From positions 105,347 through 169,346 of the forward strand of contig JAJCJJ010000006.1 of the NCBI GenBank assembly GCA_020555865.1: a DNA stretch of 64,000 bases, in the 5' to 3' direction. This DNA is from a bacterium 210917-DFI.7.65 (GTDB taxonomy: Bacteria > Bacillota > Clostridia > Oscillospirales > Oscillospiraceae). This document shows positions 31,277 through 40,905 of this stretch, one piece after another (within the stretch, counting starts at the first letter, position 1; each line of letters starts with the position of its first letter). The notes below the pieces were generated by a model that worked only from the letters and a program-made list of their open reading frames with translations, did not search any database and was not told the DNA's origin. The translations under genes were made by a program, and so were the position numbers.

Positions 31277-34024
31277 TTAGCCGCCAACAATGGTGTTGGT
31301 GTTCAGGGTCTCACCGCCAATTTCAACGGTAACCTGATAGCTTACAGTGTTTGCAGAATTGGTTGCAATCACTTCAGTATAGGTCCAGTTGTTGGCGGAA
31401 CCAGTGGTCTTACCACCAGTCAGGTCGGTCGTCATATCAACGGAACCGCTCATCTTCACGGTACCCTTAACATCCTCAGCAGCATCCTTGTTGCTGGTCA
31501 CAGTCAAAGTAACAGTACCATTGTTCTTGGTCAGCTTTGCAGTGTAATTGGTGCTCTCGCTTGCACCGGGATCTTCGGTGTTCTTTTCATAGGACTGGAT
31601 GAACACATAGGTCAGCTCACCGTCGTCCACCACGTAGTAAGCGCGGTCATCCTCGTCGGTAGCAATACCGGAAACAGAACCCTCGGTAATCACACCATCT
31701 GCATCCGCATAGAACACCTTGCAGTCGTTAGCAGCAGTGAAATACTTGATGCCGCTGCCCGTACCGAAGCCCAGCGTATTATCGCCGGAGACTTTCACGG
31801 TGCCCTTTACATTAGCAGTATAGGGATTCGTGCCCTCGCTGGTGTTGTATGCCGTCAAACCGGTAATAATATCGTCGCTGGTGGTGACATTGCTGAACAA
31901 GGCGTTGGTCACACCACTGTCCAGTTTACCATCCGTCATAATGCTGGATACATCCGTAGCTGCATCCACATTGACCGTAGTAATTTCTCCGTTGACAACA
32001 GCATTGTAGGTGTAATACTGATCGTTGTCAGAGTTGGTAATCAAACCAGAGATGGATTTACCAGCCAGGAAGGTCACATCCTTGGAAGAGGTGGACACGC
32101 TGGCACCACTGGTAGCGTCAATAAACATCATGGTCACAATAGAACTATTGGACTTCTGATAGTAAGCAACATTGACAGTCTTTCCGCTCGCCGCCGTAAC
32201 AGAGGGCGCATTGGCGATACCAGTATACGCTTTATAGTTCACATCGCCCTGATTGTCCTTCGTAGCAACAATGAATACAGTATTGCTGTTTGCATACAGA
32301 GTTGCAGGAGTATCGCCAGTGGTGATAGCTGCGGTGCCCTTGGTCAACTTAAAGTCTTCGCTGTTCTTGATATCCTTAGTGGTAGAAACCGCACGCAGGA
32401 CATACTCGTTGTCATCGTTGACCTTATAAGTGACAATATCGCCCTTCAGGCCAGCATAACCCTTGTTGGTATCCACAGTCTTAACGGTACCATCCGTAAA
32501 GACCAGTTTCGCACGGTTGGATGCTCCCAAATCAGCATCGTTTTCATTCTCTGCGTTAACGACATACGCATAATCGCTGGAAACAAACTCTTCCTCATCC
32601 ACATAGATGGCATAGCCGTATGCATCCAGATAGACAGTATAATCGTTCTTGGTGCTGATACCAGAAGCAGTGATCACGTGCTTGGAGGAATAATCATACT
32701 TGGTGCCGCCAACAGTGATGTTCTTGCCAGTGGTATAAGTGGTCACTTCGCCAGAAACGGACTCGGCCACAGCCACGGACTGGACTTCGTTGTTGGCATA
32801 AGTATACAGCACATAAGCGTCATCGTCAAAAGATTCATTGGTCTCATAGTTGACCGTGCCGCCAGTGACAGGCTTCTGGCTCATCGTGTTGATTACGATG
32901 TAAGCATCCTTAGAAGAAGTAGCAGCCACAGAACGGTTGACCTGGCCCACATAGGTGTTGATTCTGACAATGGTCACATTGTCGTCATCGTCCACATAAG
33001 CTTCGGTCAGAACGCCGTTTGCGCCGATCTTCGTGCTGTTGCCCTTGTACAGAACCTCAGCATTGGTGTTCTTCAGATCCTTACCATCTTCAAAGACGGT
33101 GGGAACCGTACGGGTGCTCAGGCCCAGGTCGGCATAAATATCGCCCAGCTTGACTTCCTTGGTGTAGGAAGCGTCGGCCTTATCAGCATAGTTGCCGATC
33201 TCATCGGTCTTCATCTTCCACTGAGTGGAGGGACGGCCGAAATCGTCGGTCGTTTCGACCTTCTTCAGATCCTCGCAGTACTTTTCAGCGAACTGCAGGC
33301 CGTTGGCCTTCATGTTGTTGTCATAGTTGCCCTGTGCCATGGTCTCGGCCTTGGAAGCGTTGACAATCACGCTGCTGCCGTCGGGCAGCTTGACCTCGGT
33401 GCCGCGGTTCTCATAATCGACCATGTCGGCCTTCATGGCGTTGAACGCCATCTGAGCGGCCTGCTCACGGGTCAGAGCAGCGGACAGGCTGACATCCAGT
33501 CCTTTTTCCAGACCGGCAGAAGCTGCCAGCTTGGCCGTGTTGATAGCCCAGCTGTTGCCCACCAGTTTTTCGATCTGGGGATCATAGCCCAGAGCTACCA
33601 GCAGCATCTTGGCAAACTGCAGGCCCAGTACGCTTTCAGTGGGAGCAAATTTGCCGTTGCCGTCGCCGGCGATAATGCCCTCGTTGGTGCAGTAGGCAAT
33701 GGAGCCTGCGCTCCAGCGGTTGGCCGCCACATCGCTGTAAGGAGCAATGGTAGTCACCAGCTTGTCGGCAGCCTCCTGGCCCACCAGCATATAGGTGATG
33801 ATCTTCGCAGCCTGTTCACGATTCAGGGTTGCGTCGGGGTTGAAGTTATTGCCGTCGCCGCCATTGAAAATGCCGGCGGCAGTCATAACATCGACCGCCT
33901 CTTTGTAAGTGACTTTAGAATAATCCTTGTAGTCACTCGCGTCCGCGGCGAAGGCGGCGGTCATCAGGCTCAATGCCATGGCCAGCGCCAGCACCAGGGA
34001 CAGAACCTTTTTCAGATTCTTCAT
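31277..34024 (-). CDS. SLH-domain surface protein 2
   Basis: 915 residues. The signal peptide and first SLH repeat (residues 1-83) are identical to SLH protein 1; repeats 2 and 3 are close, and the body is diverged but has the same order of motifs: NTYVGQV, the DAYGYAIYVD strand, AKLVFTDGTVK and the closing DDGELTYVFIQS. The C-terminal 70 residues are unlike those of protein 1. It is a likely S-layer component. Its upstream region is a near-identical copy of that of SLH 1. Confidence 0.92.
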   Translation of the reverse strand: MKNLKKVLSLVLALAMALSLMTAAFAADASDYKDYSKVTYKEAVDVMTAAGIFNGGDGNNFNPDATLNREQAAKIITYMLVGQEAADKLVTTIAPYSDVAANRWSAGSIAYCTNEGIIAGDGNGKFAPTESVLGLQFAKMLLVALGYDPQIEKLVGNSWAINTAKLAASAGLEKGLDVSLSAALTREQAAQMAFNAMKADMVDYENRGTEVKLPDGSSVIVNASKAETMAQGNYDNNMKANGLQFAEKYCEDLKKVETTDDFGRPSTQWKMKTDEIGNYADKADASYTKEVKLGDIYADLGLSTRTVPTVFEDGKDLKNTNAEVLYKGNSTKIGANGVLTEAYVDDDDNVTIVRINTYVGQVNRSVAATSSKDAYIVINTMSQKPVTGGTVNYETNESFDDDAYVLYTYANNEVQSVAVAESVSGEVTTYTTGKNITVGGTKYDYSSKHVITASGISTKNDYTVYLDAYGYAIYVDEEEFVSSDYAYVVNAENENDADLGASNRAKLVFTDGTVKTVDTNKGYAGLKGDIVTYKVNDDNEYVLRAVSTTKDIKNSEDFKLTKGTAAITTGDTPATLYANSNTVFIVATKDNQGDVNYKAYTGIANAPSVTAASGKTVNVAYYQKSNSSIVTMMFIDATSGASVSTSSKDVTFLAGKSISGLITNSDNDQYYTYNAVVNGEITTVNVDAATDVSSIMTDGKLDSGVTNALFSNVTTSDDIITGLTAYNTSEGTNPYTANVKGTVKVSGDNTLGFGTGSGIKYFTAANDCKVFYADADGVITEGSVSGIATDEDDRAYYVVDDGELTYVFIQSYEKNTEDPGASESTNYTAKLTKNNGTVTLTVTSNKDAAEDVKGTVKMSGSVDMTTDLTGGKTTGSANNWTYTEVIATNSANTVSYQVTVEIGGETLNTNTIVGG

Positions 34025-34341
34025 GGTTCGGTAGTCCTCCTTTTTTGATCGTTCTGCTCCAAAAAGTGATCCAATTCAGCATAAATAACCCGTTTTTCCT
34101 CCAAAACACCGGCTTATAAATACCGCATAGCACCTCTTTGACCGCAAAGCAAAATCCCCGGAAAGCCGCGCCACAGCGGCCTTTCCGGGGATTGCAAAAC
34201 GTATGGATGTTCAATTTGGTAGACATTTCGCCGGCAGATGCTGTCGCTGTCTTCCCTCCATCTCTTGTCCCCCAGCTGTTTTTCTTTCCCATTTGGGTAG
34301 ACATCCGGTAGACATGGTAGACAGGGGCTGGAAGAATCTGG
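34025..34341 (-). repeat. Leader region of SLH 2, duplicated from SLH 1
   Basis: 317 bp matching 18551-18867 without gaps. It contains the long hairpin (34153-34193) and four TGTCTACC repeats at 34218-34225, 34296-34303, 34307-34314 and 34316-34323 (plus-strand positions, minus-strand motif). The identity continues into the first 250 bp of the coding region. Nothing further is seen up to the nifJ terminator. Confidence 0.9.
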
Positions 34342-34372
34342 TTAACTTTTATATCGTACTGATTTGTTATTT

Positions 34373-34415
34373 AAAAACAAAGCCCCCCACCGGCCATAGA
34401 CCAGTGGGGGCTTTT
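34373..34415 (-). terminator. Terminator of nifJ
   Basis: AAGCCCCCACTGG pairs with CCGGTGGGGGGCTT (one G-T pair), followed by TGTTTTT on the minus strand, just after the stop. Confidence 0.88.
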
Positions 34416-34421
34416 CTAAAA

Positions 34422-37400
34422 TTAATCTTCTTTTGCGCGCTTTTTCAGCGACAGATAGCGGTTCTTTGCCTGCTTTTCCGCCACAGCCATCAGCTCTTTT
34501 GCACGTTCAGGGAACGTAATGGTTAGCGAGGAATAACGATGCTCGCCCATCACAAAACGGCGGTAGCTTTCGTTCGGTTCCTTGCTGTCAAGCTGAAACG
34601 GATTGGTATCACGGCGCGGATCATAGCGGAACAAGTGCCAGTAACCGGCCTTGACCGCATTTTCCATTTCCGTCATGGATTTGCTCATGCCGGCCTTGAT
34701 ACCATGATTGATGCAGGGAGCATAAGCAATGATCAGCGACGGCCCATCGTAATGCTCCGCCTGGATAAAGGCTTTCATACACTGCTCATAGTCGGCACCC
34801 ATGGCCACCTGCGCCACATACACATAGCCATAAGACATGGCAATGGCCGCCAGATCTTTTTTCTTAATCAGTTTGCCGGAGGCTGCAAACTGCGCGGTGG
34901 CTGCTGTGGGTGTCGCTTTGGACGCCTGACCGCCAGTATTGGAATACACTTCAGTGTCAAATACCAGCACGTTCACATTCAAGCCGGAAGCCAGCACATG
35001 ATCCAAACCGCCGTAACCGATATCATAGGCCCAGCCGTCGCCGCCAAAAATCCATACAGACTTATAGGCCAGCATATCTTTGTGATCCAAAATATATTTG
35101 CACTGCTCGGCATAGGCCGGATCGGTATTCTTTTCGCACTTTGCCACCAGCTTATCGCCCAGTTCACGGGAAGCTGCATAGTCGTCCCGCTCAGCCAGCC
35201 AGCGGTTCGCAATTTCGGCAAAGGCCATATTCTTAGCCAGCTCTGTAATGACACTGTGCAGCTTGGCCCGGCGCTGACGCACAGCCAGTTTCATACCATA
35301 GCCAAACTCGGCATTGTCCTCGAAGAGGGAGTTTTCCCAGGCGGGGCCGCGCCCCTGACTGTTTACCGTATACGGCGTAGAGGGTGCGCTGCCGCCCCAG
35401 ATGGACGAGCAGCCCGTAGCGTTGGCAATATACATATGATCACCGAACAGCTGGGTCACCAGCTTGGCATAAGGCGTTTCACCACAGCCGCCGCAGGCAC
35501 CGGAAAACTCCAGCAGCGGACGGTGGAACTGCGCCTCTCTGGTCAAATTGTCGGGGAACCGCAAGTCTTTATCGGTAAAATGCTTGAGAGCATAATCGTA
35601 AATCTCCTGCTGCTCGGTTTCTTCTTCATAGGGCATCATGTCGAGGGCTTTGTTCTTGGCCGGGCACACATTGGAGCAGGAACCACAACCGGTGCAGTCT
35701 ACCGGCGAAACGGTAATGGCAAACTTATACTTATCCATGCCCTTTCCAATCATAGGTGCTGTCTTGGTCTTTTCGGGAGCGCCGGAAAGCTCCTCAGCAC
35801 TGACGGCATAAGAACGGAGCACACCATGCGGGCACACCATCACGCAGCGGTTGCACTGGATGCAGTGACGGGGCACCCAAGTGGGGACGTCTACCGCAAT
35901 ACCACGGCGCTCAAACTGGGACGTACCCTGCGGCAGGGTTCCGCCAGGGCAGACTTCTTTCATGACAGAAACCGGGATTTCGTCGCCGCGCATGGCATTG
36001 GCAGGAATCATGACCTTTTCTACAAAAGCTGCCAGATCGGGCCGATCCGTATCGATCTGTACCTTAGCCTTCTTATCCTTTGCGGTTTTCCACTCTTCGG
36101 GGATTTCGATCTTGCGCAGAGCATTGAGACCTGCATCAATGGCCTCACAGTTCATATTGACGATGGACTCGCCCTTATGGCCGTAGGTTTTGACCACTGC
36201 GTCTTTCATATACTCCACTGCGTCACCAATGGGGATAATATTGGCCAGCTTAAAGAACGCGGACTGGAGCACCATGTTGGTGCGCTCGCCCAAGCCAATG
36301 TCGCGGGCCAACTTAATGGCGTCGCAAGTATAGAATTCAATCTTGTTCTTGGCCAGATACCGTTTTACGGCAGCAGGCAGGTGCTCCTCCAGATCCTCAG
36401 GCAGCCAGTCACAGTTAAGCAGGAAAGTTCCGCCCTTCTTGATGTCCTGCACGATGTCATATTTTTCGATATAGGCCGGGCAGTGGCAGGCCACAAAGTC
36501 CGCTTTGGTGACATAGTACGTGGACTTGATGGGCTTTTTGCCGAAGCGCAGGTGGGAAATGGTGACGCCGCCGGACTTTTTGGAGTCGTACTGAAAATAG
36601 GCCTGCACGTTCATATCTGTATGGTCGCCGATGATCTTGATGGAGTTCTTATTGGCGCCGACCGTACCATCACTGCCAAGACCCCAGAACTTACAGGCAA
36701 TGGTACCCTGCGCGGCTACATCCGGCTCTTCCTCGATAGGCAGGGACAATCCGGTGACATCGTCATTGATGTTGATGGTAAAGCTGTTGACCGGCGTTTC
36801 GGCAGCAGCATTTTTGAACGCCGCCAAGATACCGCCGGGCGTTGTATCTTTGCTTCCCAGCCCATAACGGCCGCCCACTACGCGCACGCCGGCTTTGGCG
36901 CTACCGTTCAGAGCACGCACCACGTCAAGGTAAAGCGGTTCGCCGGGAGCGCCCGGCTCTTTGCAGCGATCCATCACCACAATATTCTTGCAGGTATCGG
37001 GGATCTGCGCCAGGAAATGCTCAATAGAGAAGGGGCGATACAGGCGCACCTTAATCAGGCCTACCTGCTCTTCCTTATTTTTGGCATTGATATAGTCGAT
37101 GACCTCTTCCGCCGCATCGCAGACGGAACCCATGGCAATCATCACGGTTTTCGCCGTGGGAGAGCCATAGTAGTCAAACAGGTGATAGCTGCTGCCGATG
37201 CGTTCGTTGATTTGATCCATGGTCTCCTGCACCACGGCGGGCAGTGCATCATAGTAGCTGTTTGCTGCTTCACGGGCCTGGAAGAAAATATCCGGATTTT
37301 GAGCGCTGCCGCGCAGCACAGGATGATCGGGGTTCAAGGATTTGGCACGGAAACGCTTGATCAGCGCAGGGTCGAGCATGTCGTTGAGATCGTTATAGTC

Positions 37401-37961
37401 CCAGGCCGCCACCTTGCGAATCTCATGGGATGTGCGGAATCCGTCGAAGAAGTGCAGGAAAGGAACTTCTCCCTTCAGCGTGGCCAGATGAGCCACAGCC
37501 GCCAGATCCATGACTTCCTGCGGATTGTTGGAGCACAGCAAAGCATAACCCGTTTGACGGCAGGCCATGACATCGGTGTGATCGCCGAAGATGGACAGCG
37601 CATGAGTGGCCAGCGCGCGGGCAGATACATGGATCACGCTGGGCAGCTGGCTTCCGGCAATCTTGTACATGTTGGGGATCATCAGCAGCAGGCCCTGGGA
37701 TGCGGTAAACGTAGTCGTCAGGGCGCCGGCAGTCAGGGATCCGTGGACTGCGCCGGCCGCACCGCCTTCGGACTGCATCTCGGCCACACGGACCGTTTGG
37801 CCGAACAGATTCAGCCGGCCGTTGGCGGACCATTTGTCCACACATTCTGCCATGACCGAAGACGGCGTGATCGGATAAATCGCGGCGATTTCGGTAAACG
37901 CATAAGCGACATGGGCAGCAGCCGTATTGCCGTCCATCGTTTTCATCGCTCTTTTAATCAA
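34422..37961 (-). CDS. nifJ: Pyruvate:ferredoxin (flavodoxin) oxidoreductase
   Basis: 1179 residues, a full-length single-chain PFOR. It contains the substrate-domain motif LHFFDGFRTSHE near residue 170 and a ferredoxin domain with two 4Fe-4S motifs (CIQCNRCVMVCPH and CTGCGSCSNVCPAK, about 690-760). The thiamine-diphosphate domain has GDGWAYDIGYGGLD and the YSNTGGQASKATPT stretch. It splits pyruvate with CoA to acetyl-CoA and CO2, reducing ferredoxin, a hallmark of anaerobic metabolism. The start is TTG at 37961 with GGAGAG 9 nt upstream; the ATG at 37946 is too far from it. It is monocistronic. Confidence 0.97.
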   Translation of the reverse strand: MIKRAMKTMDGNTAAAHVAYAFTEIAAIYPITPSSVMAECVDKWSANGRLNLFGQTVRVAEMQSEGGAAGAVHGSLTAGALTTTFTASQGLLLMIPNMYKIAGSQLPSVIHVSARALATHALSIFGDHTDVMACRQTGYALLCSNNPQEVMDLAAVAHLATLKGEVPFLHFFDGFRTSHEIRKVAAWDYNDLNDMLDPALIKRFRAKSLNPDHPVLRGSAQNPDIFFQAREAANSYYDALPAVVQETMDQINERIGSSYHLFDYYGSPTAKTVMIAMGSVCDAAEEVIDYINAKNKEEQVGLIKVRLYRPFSIEHFLAQIPDTCKNIVVMDRCKEPGAPGEPLYLDVVRALNGSAKAGVRVVGGRYGLGSKDTTPGGILAAFKNAAAETPVNSFTININDDVTGLSLPIEEEPDVAAQGTIACKFWGLGSDGTVGANKNSIKIIGDHTDMNVQAYFQYDSKKSGGVTISHLRFGKKPIKSTYYVTKADFVACHCPAYIEKYDIVQDIKKGGTFLLNCDWLPEDLEEHLPAAVKRYLAKNKIEFYTCDAIKLARDIGLGERTNMVLQSAFFKLANIIPIGDAVEYMKDAVVKTYGHKGESIVNMNCEAIDAGLNALRKIEIPEEWKTAKDKKAKVQIDTDRPDLAAFVEKVMIPANAMRGDEIPVSVMKEVCPGGTLPQGTSQFERRGIAVDVPTWVPRHCIQCNRCVMVCPHGVLRSYAVSAEELSGAPEKTKTAPMIGKGMDKYKFAITVSPVDCTGCGSCSNVCPAKNKALDMMPYEEETEQQEIYDYALKHFTDKDLRFPDNLTREAQFHRPLLEFSGACGGCGETPYAKLVTQLFGDHMYIANATGCSSIWGGSAPSTPYTVNSQGRGPAWENSLFEDNAEFGYGMKLAVRQRRAKLHSVITELAKNMAFAEIANRWLAERDDYAASRELGDKLVAKCEKNTDPAYAEQCKYILDHKDMLAYKSVWIFGGDGWAYDIGYGGLDHVLASGLNVNVLVFDTEVYSNTGGQASKATPTAATAQFAASGKLIKKKDLAAIAMSYGYVYVAQVAMGADYEQCMKAFIQAEHYDGPSLIIAYAPCINHGIKAGMSKSMTEMENAVKAGYWHLFRYDPRRDTNPFQLDSKEPNESYRRFVMGEHRYSSLTITFPERAKELMAVAEKQAKNRYLSLKKRAKED

Positions 37962-38046
37962 AACGCTTCACTCTCCTTATAAAAATGCTTGCAAAGCACC
38001 AATAAACCGCTATTTCGTGCTTTAACTTGATAGAATACTATTATAT

Positions 38047-38075
38047 ATCATACCACAAATTTGCATAAGTGTCTA
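38047..38075 (-). promoter_or_regulatory. Promoter of nifJ
   Basis: TAGACA (38070-38075), 17-nt spacer, TATGAT (38047-38052) on the minus strand. An overlapping TATAAT at 38040-38045 with TTATGC at 17 nt is an alternative. Confidence 0.6.
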
Positions 38076-38190
38076 TGATTATTTTTCATTTTCCCCAATT
38101 TTGACTGGGATATTTTCCCTAAAATTGTTAAATTTTTATCATTCTGTCCGCCACTGGCGGAATCTCTGTTTTTTGTCCAAAAATGTGTTC

Positions 38191-38219
38191 TTGCAGGGTC
38201 CGCCGGATTGTTGTAAAAT
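38191..38219 (+). promoter_or_regulatory. Promoter of the comM operon
   Basis: TTGCAG (38191-38196), 17-nt spacer, TAAAAT (38214-38219). The stretch 38080-38190 between the two divergent promoters shows only AT-rich sequence and a small CCGCC/GGCGG hairpin. Confidence 0.7.
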
Positions 38220-38271
38220 AAAATTGATTGAATTTGCAATACCCCATCTGCTGCAAAGGAGTTGTGTGCAT

Positions 38272-39789
38272 ATGGTTGTTTCCATTCGCTCCCTGGGTCT
38301 GACCGGCATCGCCGGCTACGAGGTCGGCGTAGAGTGTTTTTTGTCCGGCGGACTGCCGGCTTTCGACGTGGTCGGCCTGCCGGATGCCGCCGTGCGCGAA
38401 TCCCGCGAACGGGTGCGGGCGGCGGTAAAAAACTGCGGAGCCAAGTTTCCTGTCAGCCGTATCACCATCAATCTGGCTCCTGCCGGCCGCAAAAAGGAGG
38501 GCACCCTGTACGACCTGCCCATTTTTTTGGGCTTGATGACCGCCGCAGGTGAATTGGACACACCGCCTCAGGACGCCGCCTTTCTGGGCGAGTTATCCTT
38601 GACTGGCGCGCTGCGCCCGGTGCGCGGTGTGCTGCCTATGGCTATGGCCGCCCAGCGTGCCGGGATAAAAACACTTTATGTGCCCGCCGAAAATGCCGCC
38701 GAAGCCACTCTGGCTGAAGGACTGACCGTATACGGCGCAGAAACAGCCGAGGCCCTGGTGCGCCATCTGAAAGGACAGCAGCGTCTCTCTCCCGCCGTCC
38801 CCTGGCAGGACGGAGACGATATCGCTCAGGCACCGGATCTGCGGGATGTGATGGGTCAGGAAAACTGCCGCCGCGCTTTGGAAATAGCCGCCGCAGGAAG
38901 TCACAACCTGCTGCTTATCGGCAGCCCCGGCGCTGGCAAAAGCATGCTGGCCCGCCGCCTGCCCTCGATTCTGCCGGACATGACCCGGCAGGAGGCGCTG
39001 GAAGCCACAGAGGTCTGGTCTGTCGCAGGTCTGACGGATCCCCGCCATCCATTGCTGACGCACCGTCCCTTCCGCGCGCCCCATCACACAGTATCTGCCG
39101 TGGCCCTGTCCGGCGGCGGCTCATTTCCCCGTCCCGGGGAAATCTCATTATCTCATAACGGCGTGCTGTTTCTTGACGAACTTCCGGAATTTCACAAGGA
39201 TGTCCTGGAGGCTCTTCGCCAGCCTCTGGAAGACGGCGAAGTGACCATTACCCGGGCTTCGGGCACACTGCGCCTGCCCAGCCGCTTCATGCTGGTATGC
39301 GCCATGAACCCCTGCCGCTGCGGATGGTACGGCCACCCCTCCGGCCGCTGCACCTGTACGGATGCCCAGGTTCAAAAATATGTGTCCCGCATCTCCGGCC
39401 CGCTGCTGGACCGCATCGATCTGCACGTCCGTGTGCCCAGCGTGGAATACGAAGCCATGCGCCGCAGGGAAACACCTGAGGACAGCGCTACTGTACGGGC
39501 CAGGGTAAACGCCGCCCGGGCGCGCCAGCACGTGCGGTTTACCGGCACGGGCATTTCCTGCAACGCCCATATGCCGCCGTCTATGCTGGCAGAATTCTGC
39601 ACATTGGACGACGCGTGCGAAAAACTGATGCAGAACGCCTTTTCCAAACTGGGGCTTACCGCCCGTTCCCATGACCGCATCCTGCGTGTGGCCCGCACCA
39701 TTGCCGATCTCGACGGCGCCGAATCCATTGAGCCGGCCCATCTGGCAGAAGCCATTCAATACCGAAACACCGACATTCTGAAAGGATGA
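38272..39789 (+). CDS. comM: YifB/ComM-family AAA+ Mg-chelatase-like ATPase
   Basis: 505 residues from the ATG at 38272 (AAAGGAG 10 nt upstream). An N-terminal Lon-like/ChlI domain begins SIRSLGLTGIAGYEVGVE. The AAA+ core has Walker A GSPGAGKSM near residue 220 and Walker B VLFLDELPEF, followed by the conserved Cys-rich segment MNPCRCGWYGH...CTCT. ComM is a hexameric helicase that extends branch migration during natural transformation. The gene heads an operon with an unknown gene, thiI, pncC and alkD. Confidence 0.95.
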   Translation: MVVSIRSLGLTGIAGYEVGVECFLSGGLPAFDVVGLPDAAVRESRERVRAAVKNCGAKFPVSRITINLAPAGRKKEGTLYDLPIFLGLMTAAGELDTPPQDAAFLGELSLTGALRPVRGVLPMAMAAQRAGIKTLYVPAENAAEATLAEGLTVYGAETAEALVRHLKGQQRLSPAVPWQDGDDIAQAPDLRDVMGQENCRRALEIAAAGSHNLLLIGSPGAGKSMLARRLPSILPDMTRQEALEATEVWSVAGLTDPRHPLLTHRPFRAPHHTVSAVALSGGGSFPRPGEISLSHNGVLFLDELPEFHKDVLEALRQPLEDGEVTITRASGTLRLPSRFMLVCAMNPCRCGWYGHPSGRCTCTDAQVQKYVSRISGPLLDRIDLHVRVPSVEYEAMRRRETPEDSATVRARVNAARARQHVRFTGTGISCNAHMPPSMLAEFCTLDDACEKLMQNAFSKLGLTARSHDRILRVARTIADLDGAESIEPAHLAEAIQYRNTDILKG

Positions 39790-39793
39790 TCTT

Positions 39794-40885
39794 ATGCCCC
39801 AGGCTCCACATCTGCATGCTCAGAGCACACCGGAAGCGTTATCTCTGTATCAGTGCATCTGCGGCGCAATTCAAGGTAACGGAACGCTGCCCCGGGACTT
39901 TTCCCTGCCCCGTCCGGAACGAGACCATCCGCAGGCCCTCCGCTTTGCTGACGGCGCCTACGACGGCATTTCCCTGTATCACATGGCCCCGGATAAACGG
40001 GATATCAAATCCCTGACCGAAATCATAGGGCTGATCAGCGCCCGCGCCTACGACAAAGCCGCCGAATGCCTGCAGCTGTTTTTCTCCATAGACGAATATA
40101 TTTCTCTTCTGCCCCTGATTGACGACCTGCAGGGCTGGATCATCGCCCATAAAGACCGCATCGACGCCGGGGCGCTGTATGAATTTTCCCGGACGCTGCT
40201 CAAAGAGAGTCAGCATATCGAAAGCGTCAAGTTTGCCCTGTGCTGCCTGGAATTGCTCAACATCGAGCACGACACCCAGGTGCGCAATCTGGTGCGGGTT
40301 TTGGCCCTGTCGGATGAATTCACCCTGTATGCCCTGTTTCTCATGCGCCGCTGGGCCGACGGCAACGACGCCGTGTGGGAAGCGGCACAGCATGTGTCCG
40401 GCTGGGGACGCATCCATGCCGTGGCCCAGCTGGAACCCGGCAGCGACGCTATCCGCCGCTGGCTGCTGCTGGAGGGTTGGCGCAATAACGTGGCGCCGGA
40501 TTATTCCGCCCTGACCTGCGTGGAAAAATCCGGCTTGGCGGAAGCCCTGCACAGCGGCGCCCTGGACAGCGCCGAATTCACCGCTGCAGGAGAACTGCTT
40601 CCTTATCTGCTGAGCGAAGGGCCCGTGGCCGGCATCAGCGCGCTGGAGAACAGCGGCGTTTTTCTGCAGGATTACCTTACCCTGGCCGAAGCCCGCGCCG
40701 CTGCCGCGTCGGATTTTGAGGCCGTGCAGTCCCTGCGGGACTACTGGGCCGCTCAGAAAACGCCGGACGAAACTCTGCTGCGCCGCTGCGACGCCGTGCT
40801 GCAGCGTTTTCAATGCGATCCCGGCCAAGTGCACTCCGGCGCGCAAGATTCCATGCCTGATACTCCGTGCAAAAAACAAAAATAA
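39794..40885 (+). CDS. Unknown helical-repeat protein
   Basis: 363 residues, family not recognised. It is soluble with no signal peptide. From about residue 70 to 330 it is almost all amphipathic helices of 12-20 residues, rich in Leu, Ala, Glu and Trp, with recurring helix-turn-helix spacing that suggests a HEAT/ARM-like solenoid. An AAGGA motif lies 10 nt before the ATG. It is located 4 nt after comM and 20 nt before thiI, so it is surely cotranscribed. A scaffold role is possible, but nothing in it shows catalysis. Confidence 0.8.
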   Translation: MPQAPHLHAQSTPEALSLYQCICGAIQGNGTLPRDFSLPRPERDHPQALRFADGAYDGISLYHMAPDKRDIKSLTEIIGLISARAYDKAAECLQLFFSIDEYISLLPLIDDLQGWIIAHKDRIDAGALYEFSRTLLKESQHIESVKFALCCLELLNIEHDTQVRNLVRVLALSDEFTLYALFLMRRWADGNDAVWEAAQHVSGWGRIHAVAQLEPGSDAIRRWLLLEGWRNNVAPDYSALTCVEKSGLAEALHSGALDSAEFTAAGELLPYLLSEGPVAGISALENSGVFLQDYLTLAEARAAAASDFEAVQSLRDYWAAQKTPDETLLRRCDAVLQRFQCDPGQVHSGAQDSMPDTPCKKQK

Positions 40886-40905
40886 ATAAAAGGATGAACC
40901 GACCC

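Noticed and set aside
31217..34048. A 943-codon open frame on the plus strand opposite SLH protein 2 (and a 736-codon one opposite SLH 1)
   Set aside because: Mirror image of a strongly coding strand with a signal peptide and SLH repeats; no ribosome site, and composition is His/Ile/Gly-rich as expected for antisense frames.
34539..37982. A 1147-codon open frame on the plus strand opposite nifJ
   Set aside because: nifJ on the minus strand has every PFOR motif; the opposite frame shows no domain and no start signal.
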